A program made the position numbers and the translations under genes. A DNA stretch of 51,865 bases from Sedimenticola sp. GTDB lineage: Bacteria; Pseudomonadota; Gammaproteobacteria; Chromatiales; Chromatiaceae. The DNA is taken from the NCBI GenBank assembly GCA_027068915.1, contig JAMOLT010000004.1:1-51865 (forward strand), in the 5' to 3' direction. This document shows, piece by piece, positions 16,355-25,312 of this stretch. The notes beneath the pieces were generated by a model. That model saw only the letters and a list, made by a program, of their open reading frames with translations, was not told where the DNA came from and did not search any database. Every line of letters starts with the position of its first letter. Position 1 is the stretch's first letter.

Positions 16355-16830
16355 TCAGCGCGTATATTGGTCTCGGCAGCAACCTCGACCACCCCGAACG
16401 GCAACTTCTGCAAGCCCTGGAGGAACTGGATGGCATTCCCAAAACCCGTTTGCATTGCGCTTCCTCGTTGTATGTGAGCGCGCCCATGGGGCCACAGGAC
16501 CAGCCTGATTATCTCAATGCCGTGGCAGAAATCAGAACCGGACTGGCGCCGCTGGTGCTCCTGGATGAGTTGCAGCGTATTGAAGACCAGCATGGGCGCA
16601 TTCGGGGGCAGCGTTGGGGGCCACGAACTCTGGATCTGGATCTGCTATTGTATGGAGATCGAGTCATTCAGGAGCAGCGCTTGACGGTTCCACATCCGGG
16701 CATTGCCCGGCGGGCTTTCGTTTTGAAACCCCTGGAAGAAATTGCCCCCGGCCTGCTGGCGCCAGAGCTGGGGGCGATAAAGGAACTGTCAGCAGCCTGT
16801 ACAGACCGGCAAGTGAGACGAATCAAATGA
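16351..16830 (+). CDS. folK: 2-amino-4-hydroxy-6-hydroxymethyldihydropteridine pyrophosphokinase
   Basis: 159 residues, normal for HPPK. Motifs: AYIGLGSNLDHPERQL at the N-terminus, YLNAVAEIRT near residue 54, the loop QRWGPRTLDLDLLLYGD (residues about 87-103, with the Mg-binding aspartates in LDLDLL) and LTVPHPGIARRAFVLKPLEEIAP. It transfers pyrophosphate from ATP to the pterin in folate synthesis, in the cytoplasm. The start overlaps the pcnB stop as ATGA, and its own stop overlaps the panB start the same way, so translation is probably coupled along the operon. Confidence 0.95.
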   Translation: MISAYIGLGSNLDHPERQLLQALEELDGIPKTRLHCASSLYVSAPMGPQDQPDYLNAVAEIRTGLAPLVLLDELQRIEDQHGRIRGQRWGPRTLDLDLLLYGDRVIQEQRLTVPHPGIARRAFVLKPLEEIAPGLLAPELGAIKELSAACTDRQVRRIK

Positions 16831-17627
16831 AGAACAAAATCACTCTCAGCACTCTGGAGCGCATGAAAGCCGCAGGCGAAAAAATCGCTGTGCTTACCGC
16901 ATATGATGCGGCGTTCGCCCGACTGGCAGAATCCGCCGGCGTGGAGGTAATTCTGGTCGGCGACTCCCTGGGCATGGTGGTGCAGGGCCACGACAGTACC
17001 CTGCCGGTTACCGTGGAGGAAATGGTGTATCACACCGCCATGGTGAACCGGGGCTGCAGCCTGCCGTTGCTGGTTGCCGACATGCCTTTCATGAGTCATG
17101 GCACCCCGCGCCAGGCCCTGGATTCGGCGGGAAAACTGATGAAGGAAGGCGGCGCCCACATGGTCAAGCTCGAAGGCGGGCACGCCCAGGTGGAAACCGT
17201 GCGTCACCTTACCGACCGCGCCGTGCCGGTTTGCGCCCATCTGGGCCTGCTGCCCCAGTCCATTCACCAACTGGGCGGATACAAGGTGCAGGGCAGGGAC
17301 AGCCGCAGTGCCGAGCGCATTCTCAGAGATGCCCGCGAACTCCAGCAGGCCGGTGCGCAGATGCTGGTGCTGGAATGTATACCGGAAGTGCTGGGTAAGG
17401 AAATCAGCCTGGCTCTGGATATTCCCGTGATCGGCATTGGTGCCGGGCGTGGTTGTGACGGGCAGGTGCTGGTGCTCCATGACATGCTCGGCATCACTCC
17501 CGGAAAAGCGCCGGGATTCAGCAGGAATTTCATGGCGGACACCGGCTCTGTCGAGGCGGCCATGTGCGCTTATGTCGAGGCTGTACACAACGGCAGCTTC
17601 CCTGCCCGGGAACACTGTTTTCAATGA
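16827..17627 (+). CDS. panB: 3-methyl-2-oxobutanoate hydroxymethyltransferase
   Basis: 266 residues from ATG 16827, which overlaps the folK TGA. Family signatures: VLTAYDAAFARLAESAGVE, VGDSLGMVVQGHDSTLPVT (metal-binding Asp), MPFMSHGT, KLEGG, AHLGLLPQS and VIGIGAGRGCDGQVLVLHDMLG. It makes ketopantoate from alpha-ketoisovalerate and 5,10-methylene-tetrahydrofolate, the first step of pantothenate synthesis, so placement after folK is biochemically sensible. The open frame extends upstream into folK but that part is a shadow. Confidence 0.96.
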   Translation: MKNKITLSTLERMKAAGEKIAVLTAYDAAFARLAESAGVEVILVGDSLGMVVQGHDSTLPVTVEEMVYHTAMVNRGCSLPLLVADMPFMSHGTPRQALDSAGKLMKEGGAHMVKLEGGHAQVETVRHLTDRAVPVCAHLGLLPQSIHQLGGYKVQGRDSRSAERILRDARELQQAGAQMLVLECIPEVLGKEISLALDIPVIGIGAGRGCDGQVLVLHDMLGITPGKAPGFSRNFMADTGSVEAAMCAYVEAVHNGSFPAREHCFQ

Positions 17628-18463
17628 AACAGGTTGAAACTGTTGTGCAACTGCGCCAGGCAGTTTCCTGTTTTGCTGGTGAAACGGCGTTGGTGCCCAC
17701 CATGGGTAACCTCCATGATGGGCACCTCGCTCTGGTGCGGCATGCCCGCGAACTTTCCCGGCATGTGGTGGTAAGCATCTTCGTCAATCCCATGCAGTTC
17801 GACCGCAAGCAGGATCTGCAGGCCTACCCGCGCACCCTGGAACAGGATCTGGCGCTGTTGCAAAACGAAGGGGTGGATCTGGTTTTCACCCCGGCGGAAA
17901 AGGTCATTTACCCAAAACCCATGGCGGTGCATACCCGGGTGGAAGTGCCTGGTATCTCCGATACTTTCTGCGGCCAGTCCAGGCCGGGGCATTTCGTTGG
18001 CGTATCCACCGTCGTGTGCAAGCTGTTTAATATGGTGCAGCCCCGGATTGCTGTATTTGGTAAAAAAGATTTTCAGCAGCTGCTGATTGTCAAGCGCATG
18101 GTGGAGGATCTGGCCATTCCCGTGGAACTTGTTGGTGTGGATACGGTACGAGAAAAAGATGGCCTGGCCATGAGTTCCCGCAACAACTACCTGGATGCGC
18201 GCCAGCGGCAGATTGCCCCTGCCTTATACCGTGCCCTGAGAAATACAGTGGATGCTCTGGAGCGGGGCGCGAGAGATTTTCCGGCACTGGAACAGGCTGC
18301 CGCCGGGAAAATGGCAAGCGCTGGATTAAAGCCGGACTATTTCAGCATTCGCCGGGCATCTGACCTGGGGGAGCCAAAACAGGACGAACGGGAGCTGGTG
18401 ATACTGGGTGCGGCCTTTGTGGGTATGGCGCGCTTAATCGACAATCTGGAAGCGCATTTGTAG
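17624..18463 (+). CDS. panC: Pantothenate synthetase (pantoate--beta-alanine ligase)
   Basis: 279 residues from ATG 17624, overlapping the panB stop. Nucleotidyltransferase fold motifs: VPTMGNLHDGHLALVRHA (HIGH-like), SIFVNPMQFDRKQDLQAYPRTLEQD, the conserved FCGQSRPGHFVGVSTVVCKLFN, VFGKKDFQQL and the KMSKS-like GLAMSSRNNYL. It condenses pantoate and beta-alanine with ATP. Last gene of the operon; a long hairpin (18465-18502) follows. Confidence 0.96.
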   Translation: MKQVETVVQLRQAVSCFAGETALVPTMGNLHDGHLALVRHARELSRHVVVSIFVNPMQFDRKQDLQAYPRTLEQDLALLQNEGVDLVFTPAEKVIYPKPMAVHTRVEVPGISDTFCGQSRPGHFVGVSTVVCKLFNMVQPRIAVFGKKDFQQLLIVKRMVEDLAIPVELVGVDTVREKDGLAMSSRNNYLDARQRQIAPALYRALRNTVDALERGARDFPALEQAAAGKMASAGLKPDYFSIRRASDLGEPKQDERELVILGAAFVGMARLIDNLEAHL

Positions 18464-18464
18464 A

Positions 18465-18502
18465 GTTCCCCCCGGGCAGGAAAAATACCTGTCCGGGGGA
18501 AC
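18465..18502. terminator. Convergent hairpin between panC and the PDZ gene
   Basis: GTTCCCCCCGGGCAGG (18465-18480) pairs almost perfectly with CCTGTCCGGGGGAAC (18488-18502) around a 7-nt A-rich loop. There is no clear T-run on either side, so it may stop transcription through structure or protect 3' ends of both convergent mRNAs. Confidence 0.65.
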
Positions 18503-18509
18503 CATGGCA

Positions 18510-19340
18510 TCAGTCCCAGAATCCTGGCCGATAGGGGCGTGCCCAAGGAGATGGGTGGAAAAACTCTCGCTCGATATCCTGCGTGTTCGGAAATATGGGA
18601 AAACCCTGCATGGGCAAGCCCTGTGCATTGCCGCTCAATGCGTTCAACAATTGCTGCTTCTGCGGTTCGGGTAATCCCTCTTCCTTTTTGATTTGCTCGC
18701 GCAGTTCGTCCCGGGAGCCTTCGTACTCAAACTTTTTTGTAACCCCGTCCTGATCCAGGAATTCAATCATGGCCTTGTATTTTCCGTCGGGCAGTTTGTT
18801 TACCGCCATGGATTGGAAGCTCTCCTGAACCTGGACTGCACCACGGGGAGCCGGCTGATAGCCTGGCCAGGGCGTCATGTGGGGTGGAAAATTCCCGGGG
18901 CGCATGGGTGCAAACTGGTTTTTCACTTGCGCCGCCATGGTGATGTCCACATCGGTTACCTTCCCGTGGCGCAGAATTTGCACACTGGATTTTTCACCAG
19001 CCTTGGTTTTCCGGACGCTACTGACCAGGTCTTCTGGCGAAATCAAAATCTTTCCATCAAAGGCAAGCAGCACATCATGGGGCTTCAATCCCGCCAGCGC
19101 CGCTGGGGACTCAGGCACAACGCGCATCACCATCAGTCCCTGGCCATGGGTAATGTCTTCGGGCAATTGAGCTTGTACGGCCTGGGGTACGGGGCCGACA
19201 ACCACGCCCAGATAAACAGGCGCATCGCTTTGCTGCTGTTGCTCGTCGGCGGGTGGGTTTGGCTCTTCCGCCTGTAGCACAGCAACTGCAGGCAGAGTCA
19301 GAGCAGCTGCCAGGCAAGGTATCAGGTATTTCTTTTTCAT
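18510..19340 (-). CDS. Periplasmic PDZ-domain protein
   Basis: 276 residues from ATG 19340, preceded by GGAG 10 nt upstream. An in-frame ATG at 19352 is the alternative and longer starts are unlikely. Signal peptide MKKKYLIPCLAAALTLPAVAVLQA. The PDZ domain spans about residues 45-140: YLGVVVGPVPQAV, then GLMVMRVVPESPAALAGLKPHDVLLAFDGKILISPEDL. No protease triad is present, so it is not a DegP-type enzyme by itself. The C-terminal half is rich in Pro, Gln and Met (FAPMRPGNFPPHMTPWPG) and unrecognised. Its proximity to the DegQ-like protease and chaperones suggests an envelope quality-control adaptor role, which is inference. Confidence 0.75.
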   Translation of the reverse strand: MKKKYLIPCLAAALTLPAVAVLQAEEPNPPADEQQQQSDAPVYLGVVVGPVPQAVQAQLPEDITHGQGLMVMRVVPESPAALAGLKPHDVLLAFDGKILISPEDLVSSVRKTKAGEKSSVQILRHGKVTDVDITMAAQVKNQFAPMRPGNFPPHMTPWPGYQPAPRGAVQVQESFQSMAVNKLPDGKYKAMIEFLDQDGVTKKFEYEGSRDELREQIKKEEGLPEPQKQQLLNALSGNAQGLPMQGFPIFPNTQDIEREFFHPSPWARPYRPGFWD

Positions 19341-19461
19341 TGCATTCTCCATTCTGTCTGGGAATAAAATTGGTAATGTATTGTATGTGGGCATGGCCAG
19401 CATGCTTTTCAACAGTTTTGTTTGCCGGTATACCCTGAGGATGGTGATTGCTGCCGCTTCT

Positions 19462-19491
19462 CTTGAATTTCTCCCTCCAGATACCCACATT
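19462..19491 (+). promoter_or_regulatory. Candidate sigma-32 (heat shock) promoter for the first Hsp20 gene
   Basis: CTTGAA (19462-19467) and CCCACATT (19484-19491) separated by 16 nt resemble the RpoH consensus CTTGAAA/CCCCATNT. It would give a leader of about 140 nt before ATG 19643, containing a REP-like palindrome at 19548-19575. Confidence 0.4.
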
Positions 19492-19547
19492 CGCTGCAGG
19501 TAGATGTCTCAATGCGTGACGAGGGAAGCGCTGAACAAGTCTGTTTA

Positions 19548-19575
19548 CGTTATTCCGGCATGCGCCGAAATGACG
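19548..19575. repeat. REP-like half element
   Basis: CGTTATTCCGGCATGCGCCG followed by AAATGACG is an imperfect palindrome related to CGTCATTCCGGCGCATGCCG at 35916-35935. It lies in the presumed leader of the Hsp20 mRNA. Confidence 0.5.
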
Positions 19576-19642
19576 GTTTGATCTGAGCTTCCCCGATGTC
19601 TTTGGGGACGATTTATATGTACTTATTACGGAGGGTATTGCA

Positions 19643-20137
19643 ATGTCAACCTTACAACAAATCAGGAGCGGCATGAGTCAGGCCTGGGATAGTCTGGTCG
19701 ATGGCTGGCAACATTTGTATCGCCGTGCCGCCAGCGCCATCACCCGTTTTTCCCGGGGAAAGGAAGATGATGAGCAGAGCCGGGAACTTGCGGCCCGCAG
19801 CAGCGGCTGGGGAGTGCTGGCGTCCGAGGTGTATGATGACGAAGACAAGGTCGTGGTGCGCCTGGAAGCGCCGGGGATGGAAGGAACGGACTTCGACATC
19901 GAGGTAGTGGAGAACTATCTGGTGATTCATGGTCAAAAGAACATCGAACGTGAGCGCACAGACGGGCGCTATCATATTCTGGAGTGCGCCTACGGCAGTT
20001 TCGAACGCGCCCTGCCTCTTCCCGAGGATGTGGTTGCCGACAAGGCCAAGGCAAGCTACAAACGTGGTGTGCTACGGGTGGAGCTGCCCAAATCGGCAGC
20101 GGCCCGCCGCCGCAGGATCGATGTGCAGGTGCATTGA
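19643..20137 (+). CDS. Hsp20/alpha-crystallin family small heat shock protein
   Basis: 164 residues. The N-terminal arm (1-55) is helical and basic. The alpha-crystallin domain covers about 58-160: EVYDDEDKVVVRLEAPGMEGTDF, VVENYLVIHGQK, YGSFERALPLPEDVVADKAKASYKRGVLRVELPK (the conserved GVLxVxLPK strand). The C-terminus is basic (RRRRIDVQVH) and lacks a clear I-x-I anchor. It is an ATP-independent holdase that keeps unfolding proteins soluble. Ribosome binding site GGAGGG lies 9 nt before ATG. First of three Hsp20 genes in the window. Confidence 0.9.
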   Translation: MSTLQQIRSGMSQAWDSLVDGWQHLYRRAASAITRFSRGKEDDEQSRELAARSSGWGVLASEVYDDEDKVVVRLEAPGMEGTDFDIEVVENYLVIHGQKNIERERTDGRYHILECAYGSFERALPLPEDVVADKAKASYKRGVLRVELPKSAAARRRRIDVQVH

Positions 20138-20148
20138 CGATCTTGCAG

Positions 20149-20172
20149 GAGCGCCCGAAGGGCGCTCTTGTG
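20149..20172 (+). terminator. Hairpin terminator after Hsp20
   Basis: GAGCGCCC (20149-20156) pairs perfectly with GGGCGCTC (20160-20167) with a GAA loop, followed by TTGTG. The U-tract is weak. Confidence 0.65.
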
Positions 20173-20247
20173 ACCGGTAGAATATGCCGCTTTTATCAAT
20201 ATCATTCTGTGGTCACCACTTGCGCTGGCCAAAAGGAGCAATGTTTC

Positions 20248-21615
20248 ATGTTGACCAATAAAATCCGTAAATCGGGAACCTCTGCGCTGATGCTGGCAAT
20301 GATGCTGTTTCTGCTGCCAGCAGTGATATCGGCTGCGCCGCCCCCGCCGGGACACAGCATTGCCCCCGTGCTGGAAAAGGTGCTGCCTGCGGTGGTGAAT
20401 ATTTCAACCAGCAAGCTAGTGGGGCTGAAGCAGCGGCAGTTGTTGCTCGATCCGTTTTTTCATCAACCCTATGCATATCGTGACCGCCCTGTACGCAAGA
20501 AGTCCCAAAGCCTGGGATCTGGAGTAATTGTGGATGCAGAAAAAGGCTGGGTGATCACCAATCATCATGTGGTGGAGGGTGCGGATGAGATTACAGTAAC
20601 CTTGCGGGATCAACGCAGTTTTGCAGCAAAACTTCTGGGCGAAGATCCCGCTGTGGATATTGCCCTGCTGCAGATAGATGCAGATGATCTTTCCGCCTTG
20701 CCGCTGGAAGATTCCGAGAATTTGCGCGTAGGTGATTTTGTCGTAGCAATCGGAAACCCATTTGGTCTGGGGCAAACGGTTACCTATGGCATTGTCAGCG
20801 CCCTTGGGCGAACCGGCCTGGGGATTGAAGGCTATGAGGATTTTATTCAAACCGATGCCTCCATCAATCCCGGAAATTCCGGTGGTGCTTTGGTGACTAC
20901 CAGGGGCAAACTGGTTGGCATCAATACTGCCATCATGGGTGCAGGGGGAAATATTGGCATTGGCTTTGCCATCCCTGCAACCATGGTGAAGGCCATCGTA
21001 AGCCAGCTTGCCCATTATGGTGAGGTGCAGCGCGGCCAGCTGGGCGTGGTAATGCAGGATATGACCCAAGACCTGGCGGCTGCCTTTGGTATCGAGCAAC
21101 GCCGGGGAGCGGTGGTAACCCAGGTGCTGCCGGGATCGGCTGCAGACAGGGCGGGTCTGGTTTCCGGAGATATCATCGTCAGCATCGATGGCAAGGAAGT
21201 GGCGGATGGTGGAGCCCTGCGCAATGCCATTGGCATGCTGCGTACCGGGAGCAGCATTTCGCTGAAGATTATTCGTGATGGGAAGCAGAAGAACATCCAG
21301 GCCACCATTGCGCTGCCCAGGGATGCCAAGACAGAAGGCGGCAAGTTGAATGATCGCCTCAAGGGCGCATTGTTGGGGAACCTCGATGAAGAACATCCGC
21401 TATTCCAATCTGGTGGTGTTGAAGTCCTGCAGGTAAAAAGAAACAGCCCCGCATGGGGAGCCGGGCTGCGACCTGGAGATGTCATCATCTCTGTAAACCG
21501 GCAGCGAGTATCATCATTGATGGATCTATCTGCATTGGCCGCCCGGGCGGGCAAGAAAGGGTTATTATTGAACATTGTGCGGGGCAATGGCGCCCTGTTT
21601 ATCGTGATTCGCTAG
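20248..21615 (+). CDS. Do-family periplasmic serine endoprotease (DegP/DegQ-like)
   Basis: 455 residues from ATG 20248 (AAGGAG at 20232-20237). The open frame extends upstream to 19984 but that part overlaps Hsp20 and is a shadow. Signal peptide ending [10 protein letters not shown]. Trypsin-like domain with the catalytic triad: His in [12 protein letters not shown], Asp in [10 protein letters not shown], Ser in [11 protein letters not shown]. Two PDZ domains follow (about 265-350 with [32 protein letters not shown], and about 370-450 with [29 protein letters not shown]). Length and the short Q-linker resemble DegQ more than DegP. It degrades and holds misfolded envelope proteins. The gene is followed closely by cbpA. 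Confidence 0.93.
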   Translation: MLTNKIRKSGTSALMLAMMLFLLPAVISAAPPPPGHSIAPVLEKVLPAVVNISTSKLVGLKQRQLLLDPFFHQPYAYRDRPVRKKSQSLGSGVIVDAEKGWVITNHHVVEGADEITVTLRDQRSFAAKLLGEDPAVDIALLQIDADDLSALPLEDSENLRVGDFVVAIGNPFGLGQTVTYGIVSALGRTGLGIEGYEDFIQTDASINPGNSGGALVTTRGKLVGINTAIMGAGGNIGIGFAIPATMVKAIVSQLAHYGEVQRGQLGVVMQDMTQDLAAAFGIEQRRGAVVTQVLPGSAADRAGLVSGDIIVSIDGKEVADGGALRNAIGMLRTGSSISLKIIRDGKQKNIQATIALPRDAKTEGGKLNDRLKGALLGNLDEEHPLFQSGGVEVLQVKRNSPAWGAGLRPGDVIISVNRQRVSSLMDLSALAARAGKKGLLLNIVRGNGALFIVIR

Positions 21616-21628
21616 TCGGGAGCAGGAA

Positions 21629-22582
21629 GTGGAGTTTGAAGACTACTATGAAATAATGGGCGTCAAGCGCGATGCCACACAGGATGAAATCAAACGCGCC
21701 TACCGCAAGCTGGCGCGCAAGTACCATCCTGATGTTAGCAAGGAAGCGGATGCCGAAGAGAAATTCAAACGCCTGGGAGAAGCCTACGAGGTTCTCAAAG
21801 ATCCGGAAAAGCGGACTGCTTATGACCAGTTGGGCAAGAACTGGAAGGCAGGGCAGGACTTCAATCCCCCCCCGGGATGGGATGCCGGATTCGAATTCAG
21901 TGGCAGTGGCTCTACCGGCGGTGGTGGCGATGCCCAGGCCTACAGTGATTTTTTTGAATCCCTGTTTGGAAGAAGAACCAGCGGTTATGCCGGTGCCGGC
22001 CCCCGGGATTTCCACATGCGTGGACAGGATCATCATGCCAAGGTGCTCATCGACCTCGAGGATGCCTACCAAGGCGCCACCCGGCATATCACCCTGCAGG
22101 TGCCGGAGGTAGATCCTGGCGGCCATGTCGTCACCCGAAAGCGCACCCTCAAGGTGCGTATCCCCAAAGGGGTGAAACAGGGGCAGCAGATTCGTCTCAC
22201 CGGACAGGGTGCGCCCGGGGTGGGGCAGGGCGGCAGTGGTGATCTGTATCTGGAAATCGAGTTCAAGCCCCATCCCTTTTACCGGGTCGAAGGCAGGGAT
22301 GTCTACCTGGAGCTGCCTGTCGCGCCCTGGGAGGCGGCATTGGGTGGAAAGGTGAAAGTGCCCACGCCTGCCGGCGTGCTGGATCTGAAAATCCCCCCCG
22401 GCTCTACCAGCGGCAAGAAAATGCGTCTGAAGGGCAAGGGCATACCCGGCAAGCAGCCTGGCGATTTCTATGTGCAGCTCAAGATTGTCCTGCCGCCTTC
22501 GGATTCGGAAAAGGCCCGGGCTTTTTACGAAAAGATGAAACAGGAGCTGCCGTTCAGTCCGCGGGCGGCCCTGGGAGTATAG
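21629..22582 (+). CDS. cbpA: DnaJ-type co-chaperone, CbpA-like
   Basis: 317 residues, starting at GTG 21629 behind GGGAGCAGGAA. J-domain at 1-70 with the HPD motif ([17 protein letters not shown]). A G/F-rich linker (about 75-125), then two DnaJ C-terminal beta domains without a zinc-finger region ([46 protein letters not shown]), and a dimerisation end. Lack of the Cys-rich zinc domain distinguishes CbpA from DnaJ. It stimulates DnaK ATPase and presents substrates. It lies 13 bp after the protease gene and 3 bp before cbpM. Confidence 0.93.
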   Translation: MEFEDYYEIMGVKRDATQDEIKRAYRKLARKYHPDVSKEADAEEKFKRLGEAYEVLKDPEKRTAYDQLGKNWKAGQDFNPPPGWDAGFEFSGSGSTGGGGDAQAYSDFFESLFGRRTSGYAGAGPRDFHMRGQDHHAKVLIDLEDAYQGATRHITLQVPEVDPGGHVVTRKRTLKVRIPKGVKQGQQIRLTGQGAPGVGQGGSGDLYLEIEFKPHPFYRVEGRDVYLELPVAPWEAALGGKVKVPTPAGVLDLKIPPGSTSGKKMRLKGKGIPGKQPGDFYVQLKIVLPPSDSEKARAFYEKMKQELPFSPRAALGV

Positions 22583-22585
22583 ACC

Positions 22586-22894
22586 ATGAATGACGAAATC
22601 CTGAATGGCTTGCTGCTGGACGAGGAATGCACCCTGACCCTGGGCGAAATGAGCCGCGCCTGCGCCATGCATGCCGAATGGATCCTGGAGCTGGTGGAAG
22701 AGGGCATACTGGAACCCAGTGGCGAGGAAATGAGCCACTGGCGTTTTACTGCCCCGGCATTGCTTCGTGCGCGCACCGTTATGCATCTGCAAAGAGACCT
22801 TGGTGTGAACCTGTCCGGTGCCGCCCTGGTCGTGGATCTTCTGGATGAGATCCAGATGCTGCGGCAGCAACTGGGGCGCATGGGTGGCTGCTGA
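22586..22894 (+). CDS. cbpM: Chaperone modulator CbpM
   Basis: 102 residues, normal CbpM length, immediately downstream of cbpA. Pattern CTLTLGEMSRACAMHAEWILELVEEGILEP near the N-terminus and WRFTAPALLRARTVMHLQRDLGVNLSGAALVVDLLDEIQMLRQQL are typical of the MerR-like helical CbpM fold. It binds the J-domain of CbpA and inhibits its interaction with DnaK. Confidence 0.9.
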   Translation: MNDEILNGLLLDEECTLTLGEMSRACAMHAEWILELVEEGILEPSGEEMSHWRFTAPALLRARTVMHLQRDLGVNLSGAALVVDLLDEIQMLRQQLGRMGGC

Positions 22895-22917
22895 CCGAAA
22901 AAAATCCTCCTCCGTTC

Positions 22918-22945
22918 CTTGAAATTTCGCTGGCAGTCCACACGT
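22918..22945 (+). promoter_or_regulatory. Candidate sigma-32 promoter for the second Hsp20 gene
   Basis: CTTGAAA (22918-22924) and CCACACGT (22938-22945) with a 13-nt spacer fit the RpoH layout. The start codon is at 22985, preceded by the strong ribosome binding site AGGAGGT. Confidence 0.45.
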
Positions 22946-22984
22946 CAGATAACATAGAGATTACCAAGATCAGGAGGTACTGAT

Positions 22985-23410
22985 ATGTTTGGAACCACAG
23001 CTTTGTTCGACGAATTGCAGCGCATCCAGCAGGAAATGGATGCTGTGTTTGGCGCAACGCCATGGGCCAACGGCATACGCTCTTCCACCAGCTCTTTTCC
23101 CCCGGTAAATGTAGGCACGGCTGCAGAAGAGGTAGACGTATATTTCTTCGCCCCCGGGGTGGATCCCACCTCCCTGGACATATCCATTCAGAATAACGTG
23201 CTGAGTGTCGCCGGTGAACGGCACATCATCCGGGAGGAAGGCGCAAGCTACTACCGCAAGGAGCGTTTCGATGGTGAATTCCGCCGCACTTTCAGCCTGC
23301 CGGAGGATATCGATCCGGAGCGGGTGGACGCCACTTACAAGGACGGCGTGCTGCATGTAAGGCTGCAGCGCAAGGAGTCCAGCAAACCCAGGCAGATCCA
23401 GGTCAGCTGA
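22985..23410 (+). CDS. Hsp20/alpha-crystallin family small heat shock protein
   Basis: 141 residues. The N-terminal segment FDELQRIQQEMDAVFG is the class-typical amphipathic helix. The alpha-crystallin domain includes FPPVNVGTAAEEVDVYFFAPGVDPTSLDISIQNNVLSVAGER and FSLPEDIDPERVDATYKDGVLHVRLQRKE. It ends in QIQVS, an I-x-V-like anchor. Twenty bp upstream of a third Hsp20 gene with the same orientation, so the two form an operon, probably under heat-shock control. Confidence 0.92.
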   Translation: MFGTTALFDELQRIQQEMDAVFGATPWANGIRSSTSSFPPVNVGTAAEEVDVYFFAPGVDPTSLDISIQNNVLSVAGERHIIREEGASYYRKERFDGEFRRTFSLPEDIDPERVDATYKDGVLHVRLQRKESSKPRQIQVS

Positions 23411-23430
23411 ACCGGAAGGAGGTAAACGAA

Positions 23431-23829
23431 ATGACCGAAAGAACAGAACTTGCAAAGAAGACCGACAGCGAAATCCAGCCGGCCATGAAAAAGAACGAAC
23501 CCGTCATGCGCCCGGCGGTGGACATCTTTGAAGATGAAGGTGGCATTACCCTGCATGCGGACATGCCAGGCGTTTCCAAAGACCATCTGAAGGTAAAGGT
23601 CGAGGGTGATACCCTGAGCATAGAAGGTGATGCGGAAATCCCCATGCCGGAAGGAATGGAGCCTTTGTACGCCGATATCCGGGCTACCCGTTACCAACGC
23701 AGCTTTACCCTCGGCAGTGAAATGGACACGGAGAAAGTCGAGGCCAGCCTCAAACATGGTGTGCTGACCTTGCGCATCCCCAAGCGGGAAGAGCACAAGC
23801 CGAAAAAGATCGAAGTGCGGGTTGGCTGA
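23431..23829 (+). CDS. Hsp20/alpha-crystallin family small heat shock protein
   Basis: 132 residues. The domain starts at about residue 28 (RPAVDIFEDEGGITLHADMPGVSKDHLKVKVEGDTLSIEGD) and ends GVLTLRIPKREEHKPKKIEVRVG with an I-x-V anchor. This class often pairs with a second Hsp20 having an FDEL-type N-terminus, as here, and the two may form hetero-oligomers (inference). Ribosome binding site AAGGAGG before ATG. A terminator follows at 23849. Confidence 0.92.
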   Translation: MTERTELAKKTDSEIQPAMKKNEPVMRPAVDIFEDEGGITLHADMPGVSKDHLKVKVEGDTLSIEGDAEIPMPEGMEPLYADIRATRYQRSFTLGSEMDTEKVEASLKHGVLTLRIPKREEHKPKKIEVRVG

Positions 23830-23848
23830 TTGCCGCATACAACTCACG

Positions 23849-23881
23849 AGGCGCGATATCGGAAGGTATTGCGCCTTTTTT
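23849..23881 (+). terminator. Rho-independent terminator of the Hsp20 pair
   Basis: AGGCGCGATA (23849-23858) pairs with TATTGCGCCT (23867-23876) and is followed by TTTTT, a strong intrinsic terminator. Confidence 0.85.
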
Positions 23882-23933
23882 GTGCCTGCATTCCCGGTAG
23901 AATAGAGGCATCGAAGCCCCAGAGCCGACTGCC

Positions 23934-24974
23934 ATGACAGACAGCATCACCATAACCCGCCCCGACGACTGGCATCTGCATTTGCGCGATGGCGAGGTGC
24001 TGGCGGATATCGTGCCGCACACGGCCAGACGGTTTGCCCGTGCCATCATCATGCCCAACCTCAAGCCGCCGGTCACCACCACCGCACAGGCCATCGCATA
24101 CCGGCAACGTATTCTGGCTGCTGCACCCGCTCACAGCGATTTCCATCCCTTAATGACCCTGTATCTGACCGGGAGCACCAGCGCCGAAGAGATCCGCCTG
24201 GCGCACGCTTCCGGCCTGGTACAGGCGGTAAAATACTATCCCGCCGGGGCCACTACCAACTCGGATGCAGGCGTGACCGACCTGACCCGGGTGTACCCCG
24301 TACTGGAAGTGATGGCACAAGAGCAGATGCCGCTGCTGGTGCACGGGGAGGTGGTGGACGCGCAGGTGGACGTGTTCGACCGGGAAGCTGTGTTCATCGA
24401 ACGGGTTTTACTGCCCTTGCTGCAGGATATACCCGGGCTGAAAGTCGTGTTCGAGCACATCACCACCCGGGACGCGGTGGAGCTGGTGAAACAGACGCCG
24501 CAACGCCTGGGAGCCACGATCACCCCTCAGCATCTGTTGATGAACCGCAATGCCATTTTCCAGGGCGGCATCAACCCGCACCACTATTGTCTGCCCGTGC
24601 TCAAGCGAGAAGAGCATCGCCAGGCCCTGGTGGAGGCCGCCACCAGCGGCGATCCCCGTTTCTTCCTCGGCACCGACAGCGCCCCTCACGCCAGGGACGC
24701 CAAGGAAAGCGCCTGCGGTTGTGCGGGCATGTACAGCGCCCATGCCGCCATTGAACTCTATGCCCAGGTGTTTGACGAGGCAGACGCCCTGCACCGCCTG
24801 GAGGCCTTCGCCTCCTTCCACGGCGCGGATTTCTACGGCCTGCCCCGAAACCAGGGCAAAATCACCCTGGTGCGGGAGTCATGGCGGGTGCCGGAGCATT
24901 TTCATTTCGGCAACGGCGAGCTGGTGCCCCTGGGCGCAGGACAAATGCTGCCCTGGAAACTCGCAGCGCAATAG
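23934..24974 (+). CDS. pyrC: Dihydroorotase
   Basis: 346 residues, the usual length for class II (PyrC-type) dihydroorotase. Starts [14 protein letters not shown], where HLH are zinc ligands; then [26 protein letters not shown] (the carbamylated Lys in VKYYPAG), [32 protein letters not shown] and the last metal residue in [16 protein letters not shown]. It catalyses the reversible ring closure of carbamoyl aspartate in pyrimidine synthesis. Monocistronic; a 316-bp inverted-repeat element begins one base after its stop codon. Confidence 0.96.
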   Translation: MTDSITITRPDDWHLHLRDGEVLADIVPHTARRFARAIIMPNLKPPVTTTAQAIAYRQRILAAAPAHSDFHPLMTLYLTGSTSAEEIRLAHASGLVQAVKYYPAGATTNSDAGVTDLTRVYPVLEVMAQEQMPLLVHGEVVDAQVDVFDREAVFIERVLLPLLQDIPGLKVVFEHITTRDAVELVKQTPQRLGATITPQHLLMNRNAIFQGGINPHHYCLPVLKREEHRQALVEAATSGDPRFFLGTDSAPHARDAKESACGCAGMYSAHAAIELYAQVFDEADALHRLEAFASFHGADFYGLPRNQGKITLVRESWRVPEHFHFGNGELVPLGAGQMLPWKLAAQ

Positions 24975-25290
24975 TAACCCGGCAACTAACTATGTCATTC
25001 TCAGGACGTCAGACGCGAGCTAGGCCGCGACGCGCTCCTCGCTCCATTGGCAACGACTGCATGGATGCAGGAGGTAGAGCGACGCAGGATGCCAAAGCCG
25101 GGAAGCGCAACAAAGGCATGGTTCGCGTCTGACGTCCCGAGCTTGTTGAAAAATATGATGTTAGGCCACTCTGAGCGCACCCGTGGACAGCATTGCCGCA
25201 CCTCGACAGGGAATGCCCTGCCGGCGGCGCGGTGCCTTGCCACGAATGCGCTCGGGGTGGCTGAGGACGACATAGTTAGTCGTCGGGTTA
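24975..25290. mobile_element. 316-bp MITE-like element with 30-bp terminal inverted repeats
   Basis: 24975-25004 (TAACCCGGCAACTAACTATG, then TCATTCTCAG) and the reverse complement of 25261-25290 (TAACCCGACGACTAACTATG, then TCGTCCTCAG) match at 26 of 30 positions. Inside is a perfect 15-bp inverted repeat, GGACGTCAGACGCGA (25004-25018) against 25123-25137. No transposase or convincing coding frame is present. It fills the whole gap between pyrC and the downstream minus-strand operon. Confidence 0.8.
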
Positions 25291-25312
25291 ATAAATCCCG
25301 CAAGCCGGGTAT

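Noticed and set aside
19984-20247. Upstream extension of the DegQ-like frame
   Set aside because: It overlaps Hsp20 out of frame and a terminator hairpin; ATG 20248 has a good ribosome binding site and a signal peptide.
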